Part shown: positions 1 to 11,344 of the stretch, piece by piece | Numbering within the stretch: position 1 is the first letter of the stretch | How the letters are laid out: each line of letters opens with the position of its first letter | From: Psychrobacter fozii | Lineage (GTDB): Bacteria; Pseudomonadota; Gammaproteobacteria; Pseudomonadales; Moraxellaceae | Reading direction: 5' to 3' | Length of the DNA stretch: 64,000 nucleotides | Assembly: GCF_003217155.1 (NCBI RefSeq) | Contig: NZ_QJSU01000009.1 | Coordinates: forward strand, 1-64,000 | The notes under the pieces: generated by a model | The model's database searches: none | Told to the model about the DNA's origin: nothing | Seen by the model: the letters and a program-made list of their open reading frames with translations, nothing else | Translations under genes and position numbers: made by a program

Positions 1-126
1 GGTGATAACGTTGAGATGGGCGTAGAGCTTATCCACCCAATCGCTATGGACAAAGGTCTTCGCTTCGCTATTCGTGAAGGCGGCCGTACTGTAGGTGCTG
101 GTGTTGTTGCTAACGTAAACGTTTAA
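1..126 (+). CDS. tuf: Elongation factor Tu, C-terminal end (partial)
   Basis: The window opens inside a reading frame that runs to the TAA at 124-126. It encodes the last 41 residues of EF-Tu, including the highly conserved domain III ending with the segments [16 protein letters not shown] and ANVNV. EF-Tu is the GTPase that delivers aminoacyl-tRNA to the ribosome. A strong intrinsic terminator follows 30 bp later and no translation gene continues beyond it. This tuf copy is therefore probably the last gene of a str-type operon (rpsL-rpsG-fusA-tuf), although the rest lies outside the window. Confidence 0.96.
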   Translation, partial: GDNVEMGVELIHPIAMDKGLRFAIREGGRTVGAGVVANVNV

Positions 127-155
127 TACTGATCCTAGTATTTAACTAGTTAGTC

Positions 156-190
156 AAAAGCCGTTCTCTTTATTGAGAACGGCTTTTTTT
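156..190 (+). terminator. Rho-independent terminator after tuf
   Basis: A perfect 10-bp stem (AGCCGTTCTC at 159-168 with GAGAACGGCT at 175-184) has a 6-nt loop and is followed by a run of T. It ends the EF-Tu transcript. Confidence 0.93.
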
Positions 191-284
191 ATGGATGTTT
201 ATAACTAAAGAAAAGTTATGGGGATATACCTATAATTGACGATAATATAAAGTGTATTTTAAGAAAAGAGACAGAAGAGTGCAG

Positions 285-761
285 ATGTTTAATATAAAGA
301 CACTAAATTCTGAAGCAGAAGAAGGTGCAGCGATTGTCCAAGCCGTGGCGACTATTGAGGCTATTGTCCAGTTACAAGAACCATGGACTGGACAGACTCT
401 GAACGATTTACTCGAACAAGATAGTATAGATTTAATGGTCGTTATGAGTACTGAGACTGACGAAGTGGTTGGTTACTGCTTATATCAAGTGGTGTTTGAG
501 CAAGCAGAAATCCTACGTATTGGCACACGTCCTGATTATCAACGCCAAGGTATTGCGTCGTTAATTTTTGCAGAATTAAATACACATCTGAAAGAGATTC
601 AGGTGGAAAATTTATTATTAGAAGTGCGTGCAGATAACGCTCCTGCGATAGCGTTATACGAAAGACAAGCGTTTGTCGTTATTCACAAACGTAAAGGCTA
701 TTATCAACAGCCACATCAGCCATCAGTCGATGCTTTAATTATGCAGCATGTTTATCAGTAG
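285..761 (+). CDS. rimI: Ribosomal-protein-alanine N-acetyltransferase (GNAT family)
   Basis: This 158-residue GNAT-fold protein resembles RimI, which acetylates the N-terminal alanine of ribosomal protein S18 using acetyl-CoA. The acetyl-CoA binding loop is visible as RPDYQRQGIASLIF (motif A, Q/R-x-x-G-x-A). The C-terminal part has the RimI-like pattern LLEVRADNAPAIALYERQAF, typical of family members that insert a helix and the Y-x-x-x-G-F-like segment. The ATG at 285 is preferred over the upstream GTG at 252 because a purine-rich stretch lies just before it and GNAT proteins of this group begin close to the first strand. It sits alone after the tuf terminator. Specificity for S18 is inferred from similarity; another peptide or small-molecule acetyltransferase is possible. 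Confidence 0.8.
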   Translation: MFNIKTLNSEAEEGAAIVQAVATIEAIVQLQEPWTGQTLNDLLEQDSIDLMVVMSTETDEVVGYCLYQVVFEQAEILRIGTRPDYQRQGIASLIFAELNTHLKEIQVENLLLEVRADNAPAIALYERQAFVVIHKRKGYYQQPHQPSVDALIMQHVYQ

Positions 762-827
762 TGACATATGAGTTGAATTGGCTTTATTGTTTTAAGATGT
801 TTGTTCATCAGCTTTTATACGATAAAT

Positions 828-1217
828 TTATTCGCTGTTTGCTTGCATAGATTTAAGCTCTTTAATTCGTTCGCTCAAGAGCTCAATCATGATGCTAGTA
901 TTGGCTTGCTGTTTTTGAACTTGATCCAGCTTTTTTTGATTAAAACTTAACTGTTCATCGAGGCTAATTTTCCCAGCATAAAAATCATTGAAGCTATCTT
1001 TCATTTCGTTGAGAGTGAAGCCTACCGTTTGTGCACTCTTGATTAGCTCGATACGTTCGACACATTCTGGATGAAACTCAGTATACAATCGCGATCCTGC
1101 TTGACGCTTACGTGACTTTAGCAGACCCAATTGGTCATAATGGCGCACGGTATCCTTAGTAGTATTGGCTTTTTTTGCTAGCGCCCCAATTAACAAAAAC
1201 GATTCATCAAATGCCAT
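828..1217 (-). CDS. MerR-family transcriptional regulator
   Basis: This 129-residue protein has the MerR architecture. A winged helix-turn-helix lies at about residues 8-50 (IGALAKKANTTKDTVRHYDQ, then LGLL and a recognition wing), and the C-terminal half (about 80-125) is a coiled coil rich in Q, K and L that dimerises. No conserved cysteine pair or metal-binding loop is visible at the end of the coil. Sensing of metal or redox through cysteines is therefore unlikely and the ligand is unknown. The gene lies 54 bp downstream of aat on the same strand and may be co-transcribed with trxB-aat. It is convergent with rimI. The family normally acts by distorting promoters with a long 19-20 bp spacer; no target is evident here. 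Confidence 0.85.
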   Translation of the reverse strand: MAFDESFLLIGALAKKANTTKDTVRHYDQLGLLKSRKRQAGSRLYTEFHPECVERIELIKSAQTVGFTLNEMKDSFNDFYAGKISLDEQLSFNQKKLDQVQKQQANTSIMIELLSERIKELKSMQANSE

Positions 1218-1271
1218 AGTGGTCTCATAGGTCTGTAAGTAGATGCTTATTAATAGCCATCACAATGCTCG

Positions 1272-2078
1272 TTATAAATTGAGCTGCCAAGGTTCTTCGT
1301 TATCAAGTTGCGATACTGGCAACGGTTTGTGGGAGTTATTTTGCCATGTGATGGCATCGCCAGCTATCAATGTATCTAACTGAGTGAGGAAATCCGCGCG
1401 TGGCAAGGTGGTTGCGCCTAGACTCATAAGATGATCGTTCGGTAATTGACAGTCGACCAACGCTACATGGCTTTGTTCACATAAACGCATCAGACCCCAA
1501 AAAGCCAACTTTGATGCATTGGAAGCACAGTGAAACATCGATTCACCAAAATAGATATTGCCTATTTTTAATCCATAAAGTCCACCAACCAACTGCCCTT
1601 TATCATCCCAAACTTCTACACTATGTGCAAATCCTTGCGCATGTAACTTGGTGTAGGCTTCAATCATTTCATCATGAATCCAAGTATGTTCTCCTTCAGG
1701 CTGATTGTCATTAAGGCCATCGCTGCGTGGCAAGCTACAGGCATGTATGACGTCATCAAACGCTTGATTAAGGGTCAGTTGCCAACGGGCACGATTCGCT
1801 TGTTTGCGTAGTGACTTGCTTGGCTGATAGTCTGTTGGCACTATTGCACATCGTGGTTCAGGGCACCACCAAGCGATCGGTTCATCTTCATTAAACCAAG
1901 GGAACAGTCCTTGTGCATAAGCAGAGATGAGAGTTTCTGGTGCCAAATCGCCACCCATAGCGACGATGCCAATGCCATCAGGGTCAATAGAAATAGGATC
2001 AGGAAAGTCATAACGCCCAAGACTTTTTAAAGTCTCAGGCGTGATGTGTTGATCGTTCTGTTGAGTAAAGTTGCCCAT
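1272..2078 (-). CDS. aat: Leucyl/phenylalanyl-tRNA--protein transferase
   Basis: This 268-residue enzyme transfers Leu or Phe from charged tRNA to the N-terminal Arg or Lys of proteins, creating N-degrons read by ClpS-ClpAP. Family signatures are clear: the Aat start around FPDP, GGDLAPETLISAYAQGLFPW, the EPIAWWCPEPR motif, the HSVEVWDD core and LVGGLYGLKIGNIYFGESMF. It is slightly longer than the usual 230-250 residues because of a roughly 20-residue N-terminal extension. Its ATG at 2078 immediately follows the TAA of trxB with no gap, so the two genes are almost certainly one translationally coupled transcription unit. It acts in the cytoplasm. Confidence 0.96.
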   Translation of the reverse strand: MGNFTQQNDQHITPETLKSLGRYDFPDPISIDPDGIGIVAMGGDLAPETLISAYAQGLFPWFNEDEPIAWWCPEPRCAIVPTDYQPSKSLRKQANRARWQLTLNQAFDDVIHACSLPRSDGLNDNQPEGEHTWIHDEMIEAYTKLHAQGFAHSVEVWDDKGQLVGGLYGLKIGNIYFGESMFHCASNASKLAFWGLMRLCEQSHVALVDCQLPNDHLMSLGATTLPRADFLTQLDTLIAGDAITWQNNSHKPLPVSQLDNEEPWQLNL

Positions 2079-3753
<1,675 letters not shown>

Positions 3754-6700
3754 GTGATATCAGCACCGCTTATTGAGTATTTAAAAAAGGGAATATTTAC
3801 CCTCCTTGGGTTAATACTGGCCGTTTATCTCTTTGTCATCTTGATGACGTATACAGGTAACGACCCTAGCTGGTCGCATATCAGTAGTGACATGACCACG
3901 ATTAATAATGTGGGTGGTGCATCGGGTGCTTGGTTATCGGACTTGCTCTATAGCTTCTTTGGTTTTGGTGCATGGTGGCTGCTAGCATTTTTGGTTTATG
4001 AGTCTATCCTTATCTGGTGGGACAACAAGCCAACATTTTGGCTGATGCGTTTGATTGCTTATGTGTTTTTATTATTGAGTGCCAGTGCTTTATTTGCACA
4101 ATTGGTTGCGTTGGTTCAGCACGTAACGGATCCAACAGCGACAAGGCTAGAAGGAGTTGCTGGCGGTATTATAGGGTTGGAGCTACAGTCTCGATTGGCT
4201 CAGCTTTTATCGCAGTGGGGGAGTGTACTCTTCTTAACGGTTTTCGTTATTATCACGGCGACTTTTGCCTTTAATATTCATTGGCTTGTGATTTATCAGA
4301 AAGTGACAGCATTGTCATGGCTTGGTTCAGGGGTCAAACACAAAGGCATGGCGCAGAATGATATCTCTGCTCAAGAAGGTATTATCTCAGGGCAAAATGA
4401 TGAAAATATAGCAACGAATAAAACAGCTAAAGAAATCTCAGAACAGCAGCAGTTACCGCTTGAACTACACTCTGAAGATAGTGTAAAAGCAGTAGAGAAT
4501 AGTGGTCGTTTCAGCAATGTCTTATCAGACTTTTTATCAACGTCAGGGCTTGCTGATAGCGTAAAAGCGTCGATGGCAGCAGCAACGCAAGCGGCTATGT
4601 CTAATTCAAGTGCCATGTCTAATAATGAAAATAGCCAACAGCTACAGGCGGCAACAGCGACACCTAGCGGTACAACTGATAATACGATCAATCATGCTAA
4701 TACATCGCCGACGTCAAGCTCTGTAATGACACCTGTCCGCAAAGTAGAACCGAGCTTTGCTTGGAATGATGCAAATACCGTTGATGATTTATTGGCCAGT
4801 GAGCAATTAGCTTATAACACCAATACTAATAACGGTTATGGTTCAGATGCTACTGTACCAGTACCTAATGATACTGAATTTAGTCATACCAATACTGAGT
4901 CGCTAGAATCAGCTGTGCCATCTGCTCCGACTGTATCAACCGCAAAAATAGCTGACGTTCAGTCGCCACTTGAGGATATCGTATACGGTGAGACGGCTCT
5001 TCAAAATACGGCAGATTCTGGGCTTGATGTACCAGTAGAGAGTATTGATACATTGGCAGATGCTTGGCTAGCAGAGCATGCAGATATTTCAGTACCTACT
5101 ACTGCAGCGTCTATAGAAAGGCTTAAGTCTGATAGTGTCGCGGAGCAGCCAGTACGAGAAGCAGTCGTAGAGCCTGTGCCAGATTTGTCCAGTGGTGATG
5201 CTATTAATAAGCAGCCTTCGAATAGCAAGCTTTCTGATAATAAGCCTTCGAATATAGTTGTTGCTTCAGCTGCTAGTGATACGAGTCCATCTGTCGATAA
5301 ACCAGCCAGTAATGAAACTAAAACATTGAACAATGCTGCGTCGTCGGCTGCGATTGCAAAATCAGCTGCGTTACTTGCTGCAGAAGCTATCGAGCCAATA
5401 TCAAAAATGGCCGATATGACGCCGACCAATACACCGCCTGCCAATCCAACATTACCACCAACTGTTGTCGCTGAGCCAGTTGTTGCTTCTAAATCCAATG
5501 TGAGTTTTGATATACCTGAAGGAGATTCTAGCAACCATATTGCTGATATGGTGCCAGATGATACGAGCGCTGATGATGCTGCTCCTGTTATGCCCCATAT
5601 TAGCGATGATGCAGCGTTCAGTACTAAGTCACGCTCAATGCAAACGGCGGCTTATCGTAGTAGTTTGTCGCCTATTCCTGAGATGTCGATTTTAGACAAT
5701 CCAGACCCAAATCGCCAACCGAGTTATACCGAAGAAAAGCTGGTTGAGCTATCAGAATTATTAGAAATCAAGCTACAAGAATTCAATGTAAAAGCATCAG
5801 TTGTCAATGCGATTCCGGGGCCAGTCGTGACACGTTTTGAGGTCGAGCTGGCGGCAGGTGTAAAGGCTAGCAAGGTAACGGGCATTTCGCGTGATTTAGC
5901 ACGCTCGCTGTCTATGGCATCTCTGCGTGTGGTTGAAGTAATACCGGGTAAGCCTTATATTGGTATTGAAGTACCCAACCCAAAACGTGAAATGGTACGT
6001 TTGATAGAGCTGCTAAATACTGAAAAATTTAAAGACCCAAAAGCGCAAATCAGCATGGCAATGGGCAAAGATATTGGCGGTAAACCTATCATTACTGACC
6101 TTGCGCGTGCGCCGCATATGCTGGTCGCTGGTACGACAGGTTCTGGTAAATCGGTTTTGGTTAACTCAATGCTACTGTCGATGTTACTCAAATATACGCC
6201 CAATGAGCTGCGCCTTATCTTGATTGATCCCAAGCAGCTTGAGCTTGCCAACTATAATGATATTCCGCATCTGTTAACGCCTGTTGTGACTGATATGACG
6301 GAAGCTGCCAGTGCCTTGTCATGGTGTGTGGCAGAGATGGAACGCCGCTATCAACTAATGAGCTTACTGAAAGTTCGCAAGCTTGATGAATTCAATAAAA
6401 AAGTGCGCGCTGCCGAGGCCTCAGGCAATCCTATGCTTGATCCCTTATGGCGACCGAATGATAGCGTGAGTATCAGCCAAGCGCCGAAGCTTAAAACCTT
6501 GCCAATGATTGTCATCGTCGCGGATGAGTTTGCCGATATGATTATGCAGGTTGGTAAACAAGCCGAAGAGCTCATCACGCGTTTGGCACAAAAATCGCGG
6601 GCAGCCGGTATTCATTTGATGTTAGCCACTCAGCGTCCATCGGTGGATGTCATTACAGGTCTGATTAAAGCCAACATCCCAGTACGTGCAGCATTGCGCG

Positions 6701-7146
6701 TGAACTCAAAAGTCGATTCGCGGACTATTTTGGATAGTGGTGGTGCTGAGGATATGCTAGGCAATGGTGATATGTTGTTCTTAGGGCCTGGGCAAATTGA
6801 GCCTGATCGTGTGCATGGTGCGTATGTCAGCGATGAAGAGGTCAACCGTGTGTGTGATGCTTGGCGTGAGCGCGGTGCGCCCGACTATATTGATAACATG
6901 GCAGGGAATTTTGAATTATCTAGTCCAGGAGGTGGTGGTAGTTCAAGCAACGCCTCTGGTGAAGATGATGACTTATACAATGACGCGGTTGCCTTTATTA
7001 TGGAAACGCGTAAAGTCTCGGCTTCTAGTATCCAACGTAAATTTAGTATTGGCTATAACCGTGCAGCACGTATTGTCGACTCGATGGAAGAAGCTGGACT
7101 GGTCAGCTCGATGGGTAAAAGCGGTAAGCGTGAGTTACTGATGTAG
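3754..7146 (+). CDS. ftsK: DNA translocase FtsK
   Basis: This 1130-residue septal DNA pump coordinates chromosome dimer resolution and division. The N-terminus has four or so membrane segments (about residues 12-32, 68-85, 95-120 and 150-175). A long low-complexity linker rich in Ala, Ser, Thr, Asn and Asp runs from about 200 to 640. The motor follows, with Walker A GTTGSGKS at 793-800 and Walker B around D924-E925 in the segment VIVADEFADM. The winged-helix gamma domain that reads KOPS and contacts XerD is at about 1065-1130 (MEEAGLVSSMGKSGKRELLM end). The GTG start at 3754 is supported by AAGGCAG eight bases upstream. A terminator follows the stop by about 20 bp, so the gene is monocistronic. 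The linker is poorly conserved in this family. Confidence 0.97.
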   Translation: MISAPLIEYLKKGIFTLLGLILAVYLFVILMTYTGNDPSWSHISSDMTTINNVGGASGAWLSDLLYSFFGFGAWWLLAFLVYESILIWWDNKPTFWLMRLIAYVFLLLSASALFAQLVALVQHVTDPTATRLEGVAGGIIGLELQSRLAQLLSQWGSVLFLTVFVIITATFAFNIHWLVIYQKVTALSWLGSGVKHKGMAQNDISAQEGIISGQNDENIATNKTAKEISEQQQLPLELHSEDSVKAVENSGRFSNVLSDFLSTSGLADSVKASMAAATQAAMSNSSAMSNNENSQQLQAATATPSGTTDNTINHANTSPTSSSVMTPVRKVEPSFAWNDANTVDDLLASEQLAYNTNTNNGYGSDATVPVPNDTEFSHTNTESLESAVPSAPTVSTAKIADVQSPLEDIVYGETALQNTADSGLDVPVESIDTLADAWLAEHADISVPTTAASIERLKSDSVAEQPVREAVVEPVPDLSSGDAINKQPSNSKLSDNKPSNIVVASAASDTSPSVDKPASNETKTLNNAASSAAIAKSAALLAAEAIEPISKMADMTPTNTPPANPTLPPTVVAEPVVASKSNVSFDIPEGDSSNHIADMVPDDTSADDAAPVMPHISDDAAFSTKSRSMQTAAYRSSLSPIPEMSILDNPDPNRQPSYTEEKLVELSELLEIKLQEFNVKASVVNAIPGPVVTRFEVELAAGVKASKVTGISRDLARSLSMASLRVVEVIPGKPYIGIEVPNPKREMVRLIELLNTEKFKDPKAQISMAMGKDIGGKPIITDLARAPHMLVAGTTGSGKSVLVNSMLLSMLLKYTPNELRLILIDPKQLELANYNDIPHLLTPVVTDMTEAASALSWCVAEMERRYQLMSLLKVRKLDEFNKKVRAAEASGNPMLDPLWRPNDSVSISQAPKLKTLPMIVIVADEFADMIMQVGKQAEELITRLAQKSRAAGIHLMLATQRPSVDVITGLIKANIPVRAALRVNSKVDSRTILDSGGAEDMLGNGDMLFLGPGQIEPDRVHGAYVSDEEVNRVCDAWRERGAPDYIDNMAGNFELSSPGGGGSSSNASGEDDDLYNDAVAFIMETRKVSASSIQRKFSIGYNRAARIVDSMEEAGLVSSMGKSGKRELLM

Positions 7147-7166
7147 CATTTAGTATTAATAATATG

Positions 7167-7201
7167 AAAAGGCGAGTCACGAAAGTGGCTCGCCTTTTTT
7201 G
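7167..7201 (+). terminator. Rho-independent terminator after ftsK
   Basis: The stem GGCGAGTCAC (7171-7180) pairs with GTGGCTCGCC (7185-7194) with one G-T wobble and a GAAA tetraloop, followed by seven T. The remaining 260 bp to the amidase gene is AT-rich and shows no further gene. Confidence 0.93.
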
Positions 7202-7462
7202 TGGGATAAGCACAGGTATGTTTTTTAGTGAGATATTAAGTGCTTAGGAATATAATACTAAAATATTGTCATTAAATACACTGTAATTATCTAAGGTTAA
7301 ATTCATGAATGAGTAATAGCCAGTTCAGTACCTAAGTGACTAATGAGTCCATTTATCAATCATAAGTAGTGGTTTTTTATACTAAACTGACAGTTATTTA
7401 TCGATAAATATTTGTTAATTTTAAGAATTCTCTATTCAATTACTCTCCAAGGAAGGTCGGTT

Positions 7463-8956
7463 ATGTTCAAAGAGTATACCCAGTACGATGGTCTCGCATT
7501 AGCGGCATTGGTCAATGCCGGTGAGGTCAGCGCCAAAGAATTGTTAGATGCAGCAGTCAGTCAGGCAAACAAATTAAATCCTAAATTGAATGCCATTATC
7601 CACCGTTTTGATGAACGTGCGTATCGTGCGGCGCAGGCAGGATTGCCTTCTGGCGTATTCAATGGCGTGCCGTATCTATTAAAAGATTTATCGTTTAGCT
7701 TCGCTGATGAACCCATCACGATGGGCAGTCGTAGTGTCAATATCATCTCAGAAAAAGATAGCGAAATCGTCAAACGGATGAAAGCCACTGGCGTCAATAC
7801 CTTTGGTAAAACGAACACTCCTGAGTTTGGTTTGATTATCACGACTGAACCCAAAGCTCATGGCGCGACTCATAATCCATTTAAGAAGTGCTATAGCTCT
7901 GGTGGCTCATCTGGCGGCAGTGCAGCAGCAGTTGCGAGTGGTATCGTACCGATGGCAGGCGCAGGTGATGGCGGTGGCTCGATACGTTTTCCCGCTGCGT
8001 GGTGCGGCGCGTTTGGACTCAAGCCTAGCCGTGGTCGTAACCCAATGGGCCCGTCATTTGGAGAGGGTTGGGAGGGAGCAGTCGCTGACCATGTGATTAC
8101 ACGTAGCGTGCGTGATAGCGCTGCTATGCTCGATGCGACAAGCGGTGTAGAAATCGGTGCTCCGTATGTCATCGCGCCACCACAGGGTACTTTTTTACAA
8201 GCAGCCATGCGCGCGCCGAGACAATTAACCATTGCGTTGCATCAGAAGCCGTTGATTGCCAATACTGTAGTGGACAAAGAAGTACTGGCGGTCCTCGAGC
8301 AAACTGCCAAGCAACTAGAAGCCATGGGGCACCGAGTAGTACCTGCTGAACCTAATATTGATATTGAACAGTTTTGGCATGATTTTATGGTGGTGGTTTG
8401 TGCTCATACCGCATTTACCATTGACAATCTCGAGCGTGATTTTGGTATCGAACATATTCAGAATCTAGAGCCGCAAACTTATAATATGGCATTGCTAGGT
8501 TGCTCACTATCAGCAGTTGATTTGGCTCATGCCAAACATGGCTGGCATCATAGCCAATATCAGACTGGCTTATTGCTTGAAACCTACGATATGATTTTGT
8601 GCCCAACCGTACCCACACCTGCGGTCAAGCATGGGATATTGCCACCCAGCCGCACGGATGAAATGCTGATGCGTAGTGCAGAGTTTCTCAATAAAGGCTT
8701 TGATATGGGTAAGTATGCTTTTCGCTCTGGCATGATTGAAAAACTGAGCCAACCGATACTAGGAAAAATGGCCTTTACGTTATTAGGCAATGTCACAGGT
8801 CTACCAGCAATGTCGTTACCACTCGGCATGAGCAAAAAAGGCTTGCCGATTGGTATGCAGTTGATTGGGCGTATGAACGATGAAGCCACGCTGTTTAGTG
8901 TGGCAGGTGAGTTTGAGCGTGCTGGATTATTTACGAAAGCTGCTTTTGAACAGTAG
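7463..8956 (+). CDS. Amidase (amidase-signature family)
   Basis: This 497-residue amidase-signature hydrolase has the Ser-cisSer-Lys triad. The lysine is in the segment PYLLKDLSF, the bridging serine in [16 protein letters not shown] and the nucleophile in [20 protein letters not shown]. The substrate is not readable from sequence; relatives hydrolyse aliphatic or aryl amides, including 6-aminohexanoate cyclic dimer and other xenobiotic amides. It is not GatA, since no gatB or gatC is nearby. The ATG at 7463 is chosen over an upstream TTG at 7412 because the strong ribosome-binding sequence AAGGAAGG at 7449-7456 precedes it. The gene is alone on this strand, convergent with the dioxygenase gene at 8987-9889. 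No signal peptide is seen, so a cytoplasmic location is expected. Confidence 0.88.
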   Translation: MFKEYTQYDGLALAALVNAGEVSAKELLDAAVSQANKLNPKLNAIIHRFDERAYRAAQAGLPSGVFNGVPYLLKDLSFSFADEPITMGSRSVNIISEKDSEIVKRMKATGVNTFGKTNTPEFGLIITTEPKAHGATHNPFKKCYSSGGSSGGSAAAVASGIVPMAGAGDGGGSIRFPAAWCGAFGLKPSRGRNPMGPSFGEGWEGAVADHVITRSVRDSAAMLDATSGVEIGAPYVIAPPQGTFLQAAMRAPRQLTIALHQKPLIANTVVDKEVLAVLEQTAKQLEAMGHRVVPAEPNIDIEQFWHDFMVVVCAHTAFTIDNLERDFGIEHIQNLEPQTYNMALLGCSLSAVDLAHAKHGWHHSQYQTGLLLETYDMILCPTVPTPAVKHGILPPSRTDEMLMRSAEFLNKGFDMGKYAFRSGMIEKLSQPILGKMAFTLLGNVTGLPAMSLPLGMSKKGLPIGMQLIGRMNDEATLFSVAGEFERAGLFTKAAFEQ

Positions 8957-8986
8957 CGCTATGATGAGGACACGGCCTAGTACATG

Positions 8987-9889
8987 TTAATCAAAGCGAT
9001 AAATATCCATACCCAAACTATGATGTGCCATGCTTTGATGGACGACTGAGACGCGCTGACCAGTACCTAGTGCAAAGAACAGCGGTAGCAAGTGCTCATC
9101 ACTCGGATGAATGTTTTTATAATTAGGGTATTGCTGCCAGTCTAGAGCAGTGGGTATGTCTATCTTAAGCTGCTGTAGTAGCCATAGCTTAAAGTCTTTG
9201 GCGGCTTGATCGATACTGTCAGATTGCCAGCGCATGGCGCTCAGGTTATGTGTAATGTTACCTGAGCCAATAATAAGTATTTGCTCATGGCGCAGTCGTG
9301 CTAGCTGTGCACCCAATTGATAACAAGCGACACTGTCATAGTGCCGAGGTAAAGATATTTGTACGATAGGTATGTCTGCCTCTGGGTACAGATGTCTGAG
9401 AGGTGCCCACACGCCATGGTCAGACGCACGTACAGGGTTGACGCTACAAGTAATACCGCGTGCGGTGAGCTGCTGTGCGAGTGATTCCGCAAGCACAGGA
9501 TGACCAGCTGCTGGATATTGTAGCTCGTACAACTCAGGCGAAAACCCTGAAAAATCATGCCACGTCTTCGGTTGTGGATTGCTGCTGATTTCAAGCTTGG
9601 ATGACTGCCAATGCGCGGACATAATAAGGATAGCACGTGGCTTTGGTAAATTTTGCCCGATACGTGCTAGCGCGCTGGTCGTAGATGATTGCTCAATAGC
9701 AAGCGTGGGCGCTCCATGCGAGATAAACACTGCTGGTAGCTTTGCAAACTTAGTAGCATTGGCCGCTACCACAGGTGCGTCTGCCCAAACGCCCGCCGCA
9801 GTGATAGGCGTTGGCGAATTGGGATGGGAGTCATCGTGTTGATGGCTTGGACGAGAGGCGTCAGGTGTCGCAGTTTTTGGATATTTCAT
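8987..9889 (-). CDS. ygiD: LigB-type dioxygenase (4,5-DOPA extradiol dioxygenase-like, YgiD)
   Basis: This 300-residue protein belongs to the class III extradiol ring-cleavage dioxygenase (LigB) family, bacterial YgiD branch. The metal-binding histidines expected for the family are visible in FISHGAPTLA, MSAHWQ, VRASDHGVWAPL and GSGNITHNL. The first 45 residues are a proline/serine-rich, His-containing extension that does not belong to the domain, so the true start may lie later. No later ATG near the domain boundary is obvious. Known YgiD proteins oxidise 4,5-DOPA-type catechols with non-haem iron or zinc; the physiological substrate in this organism is unknown. It ends 30 bp from the convergent amidase stop and its start is about 100 bp from the end of rlmH. 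Confidence 0.85.
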   Translation of the reverse strand: MKYPKTATPDASRPSHQHDDSHPNSPTPITAAGVWADAPVVAANATKFAKLPAVFISHGAPTLAIEQSSTTSALARIGQNLPKPRAILIMSAHWQSSKLEISSNPQPKTWHDFSGFSPELYELQYPAAGHPVLAESLAQQLTARGITCSVNPVRASDHGVWAPLRHLYPEADIPIVQISLPRHYDSVACYQLGAQLARLRHEQILIIGSGNITHNLSAMRWQSDSIDQAAKDFKLWLLQQLKIDIPTALDWQQYPNYKNIHPSDEHLLPLFFALGTGQRVSVVHQSMAHHSLGMDIYRFD

Positions 9890-9994
9890 GTTCTATGTAT
9901 TAGGGCATGCACCAGTTTTTCAATCCGTTCTACGATTGATGTTTTGAGTGGTTTGATTAAAACGTCGTGGTCATTTTTTATACGTCTAATCTAT

Positions 9995-10483
9995 CTAGTT
10001 TCCACGGTGATAAGGGTGGTTATTATTGATACTCATCGCCCGATACAACTGTTCCATTAGCACAACACGTACCAACGGGTGTGGTAATGTCAGCGCTGAT
10101 AGTGATAGCTTCACATCGGCTTTGGCTAACACTTCTGGCGAGACACCATCTGCACCGCCGATGACTAGAGCAATATCATCGCCTTGCTGCATACCATCAG
10201 CCAATTTATCAGCCAGTCCTTCTGTCGAAATTATCTTACCTTTGACATCCAGTACCCATAATTGCTCACGACCTGACGTGTTATGAGCGGACAATATCGC
10301 CTGACCTTCTTGCTCACGGTACTGTGCCAAATTGGCATCTGAAGGGTTTTTTGCGCGTTTTGCAGCAGCCAGCTCAACAATTTCTGTGCTGAGCATGGGT
10401 TGGATACGTTTAAAATATTCATCAAAACCCGTCTGTACCCATTTGGGCATTTTATTACCGACGGTCAAAATTCTTACCTTCAT
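9995..10483 (-). CDS. rlmH: 23S rRNA (pseudouridine1915-N3)-methyltransferase
   Basis: This SPOUT-fold methyltransferase (162 residues from the ATG at 10483) modifies pseudouridine 1915 in helix 69 of 23S rRNA. The N-terminus MKVRILTVGNKMPKWV and the YFKR segment are characteristic. The knot region reads ALVIGGADGVSP, and the C-terminal signature EQLYRAMSINNNHPYHRGN matches the conserved HPYH(R/K) end. An in-frame ATG four codons upstream (10495) is possible, but family members begin at MK-I/V. In many bacteria rlmH follows rsfS; that partner is not adjacent here. A 107-bp repeat element lies upstream between this gene and the DUF421 gene. Confidence 0.95.
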   Translation of the reverse strand: MKVRILTVGNKMPKWVQTGFDEYFKRIQPMLSTEIVELAAAKRAKNPSDANLAQYREQEGQAILSAHNTSGREQLWVLDVKGKIISTEGLADKLADGMQQGDDIALVIGGADGVSPEVLAKADVKLSLSALTLPHPLVRVVLMEQLYRAMSINNNHPYHRGN

Positions 10484-10529
10484 AGTAGTTACCATTTCAA
10501 TAATTGATAAAACGAAAAATATGATGCTC

Positions 10530-10637
10530 TATAGTCAAAGAACTCTAAAGTGGGTACAAGGTAGCCGACTGCAGATTGTACAAGTAGTACATCTAAGGAG
10601 GGTAACGCCGTAGTGGTTTAGTAGTTCACCGACTATA
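10530..10637. repeat. MITE-like intergenic repeat, copy 1
   Basis: This 108-bp element begins TATAGTC and ends GACTATA. It shares internal blocks such as GGTAACGCCGTA and GCAGATTGTACAAG with the other copies in this window. It ends only four bases from the stop codon of the DUF421 gene. Confidence 0.8.
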
Positions 10638-10641
10638 TATT

Positions 10642-11190
10642 TTACATTAGCGGTGCAATAGTATCGGAGACAGTCGCTTCTGTGTTTGGGTTATCCTTAC
10701 TCGCATCAGTCGTGTTGGGCTTTGGAATAATAGTAAGCTGGGCATCAGACTCAAAGACAATGGCTTCAATATCATCAAAACTGTTCATACCTTCAGAGCG
10801 CATCGCACATTCGATTTCTTGACGGGTCAGCCTTTCATCTCGCATTGCATCTGGCAAAAACTGTCCTTGATAAAAGACGATACGCGGCTCAGACAAAATA
10901 AAACTGCTAAAGGGCGTTGAAATAGACGCATATTTGGTGACTAAAAACTGCAACACATAAAGCACTAAAATCGATGAAGCCCCTTCGACAAAAGGAATGT
11001 CTTTTAGCAAAATAGTACTGGCACCTAATGAGCCGATCATCACGGTGACGACCCAATCAAAGTTGTTGAGCTGTGACGTCGAGCGCTTGCCAGAGATTTT
11101 GGTAATCAATACGATGAATACGTAAATCATAACGGTCGTTAAGACGATACGTCCAAGTTTGTCTATATTGTCAAAAAAGAACATTTCCAT
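10642..11190 (-). CDS. DUF421 (YetF-like) membrane protein
   Basis: This 182-residue protein has three hydrophobic N-terminal segments (about 12-32, 45-65 and 70-90). A cytoplasmic domain of the DUF421/YetF type follows, with the pattern PRIVFYQGQFLPDAMRDERL, then LTRQEIECAMRSEGMNSFDD and IEAIVFESDAQLTIIPK. Members of this family are widespread inner-membrane proteins; some contribute to spore germination or stress survival, but no biochemical role is established. The last 25 residues are a Thr/Asp-rich tail. The gene appears monocistronic, with the 107-bp repeat at its 3' end. Function is unknown. Confidence 0.82.
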   Translation of the reverse strand: MEMFFFDNIDKLGRIVLTTVMIYVFIVLITKISGKRSTSQLNNFDWVVTVMIGSLGASTILLKDIPFVEGASSILVLYVLQFLVTKYASISTPFSSFILSEPRIVFYQGQFLPDAMRDERLTRQEIECAMRSEGMNSFDDIEAIVFESDAQLTIIPKPNTTDASKDNPNTEATVSDTIAPLM

Positions 11191-11344
11191 GATGCGTGCT
11201 CCTATTCAAAGTAGGTTATTGTCCAAAGTAGGTCATTGTCCAAAATTTTACCCATTAACGTTAACGCAATATTTTATAGGCGATACAGCTCAATAACCAA
11301 GCCAGTTTTTCGCTACTTATAGTTTTTCTGCGCTTGCTAATTGC

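Noticed and set aside
5001..5534. A 177-codon open frame on the minus strand inside ftsK
   Set aside because: It mirrors the Ala/Ser-rich linker of FtsK, has no ribosome-binding site and shows no domain. Low-complexity codons leave the reverse frame open by chance.
9301..9636. A 111-codon minus-strand frame inside the LigB dioxygenase gene
   Set aside because: It overlaps the conserved dioxygenase domain in another frame and has no family features.
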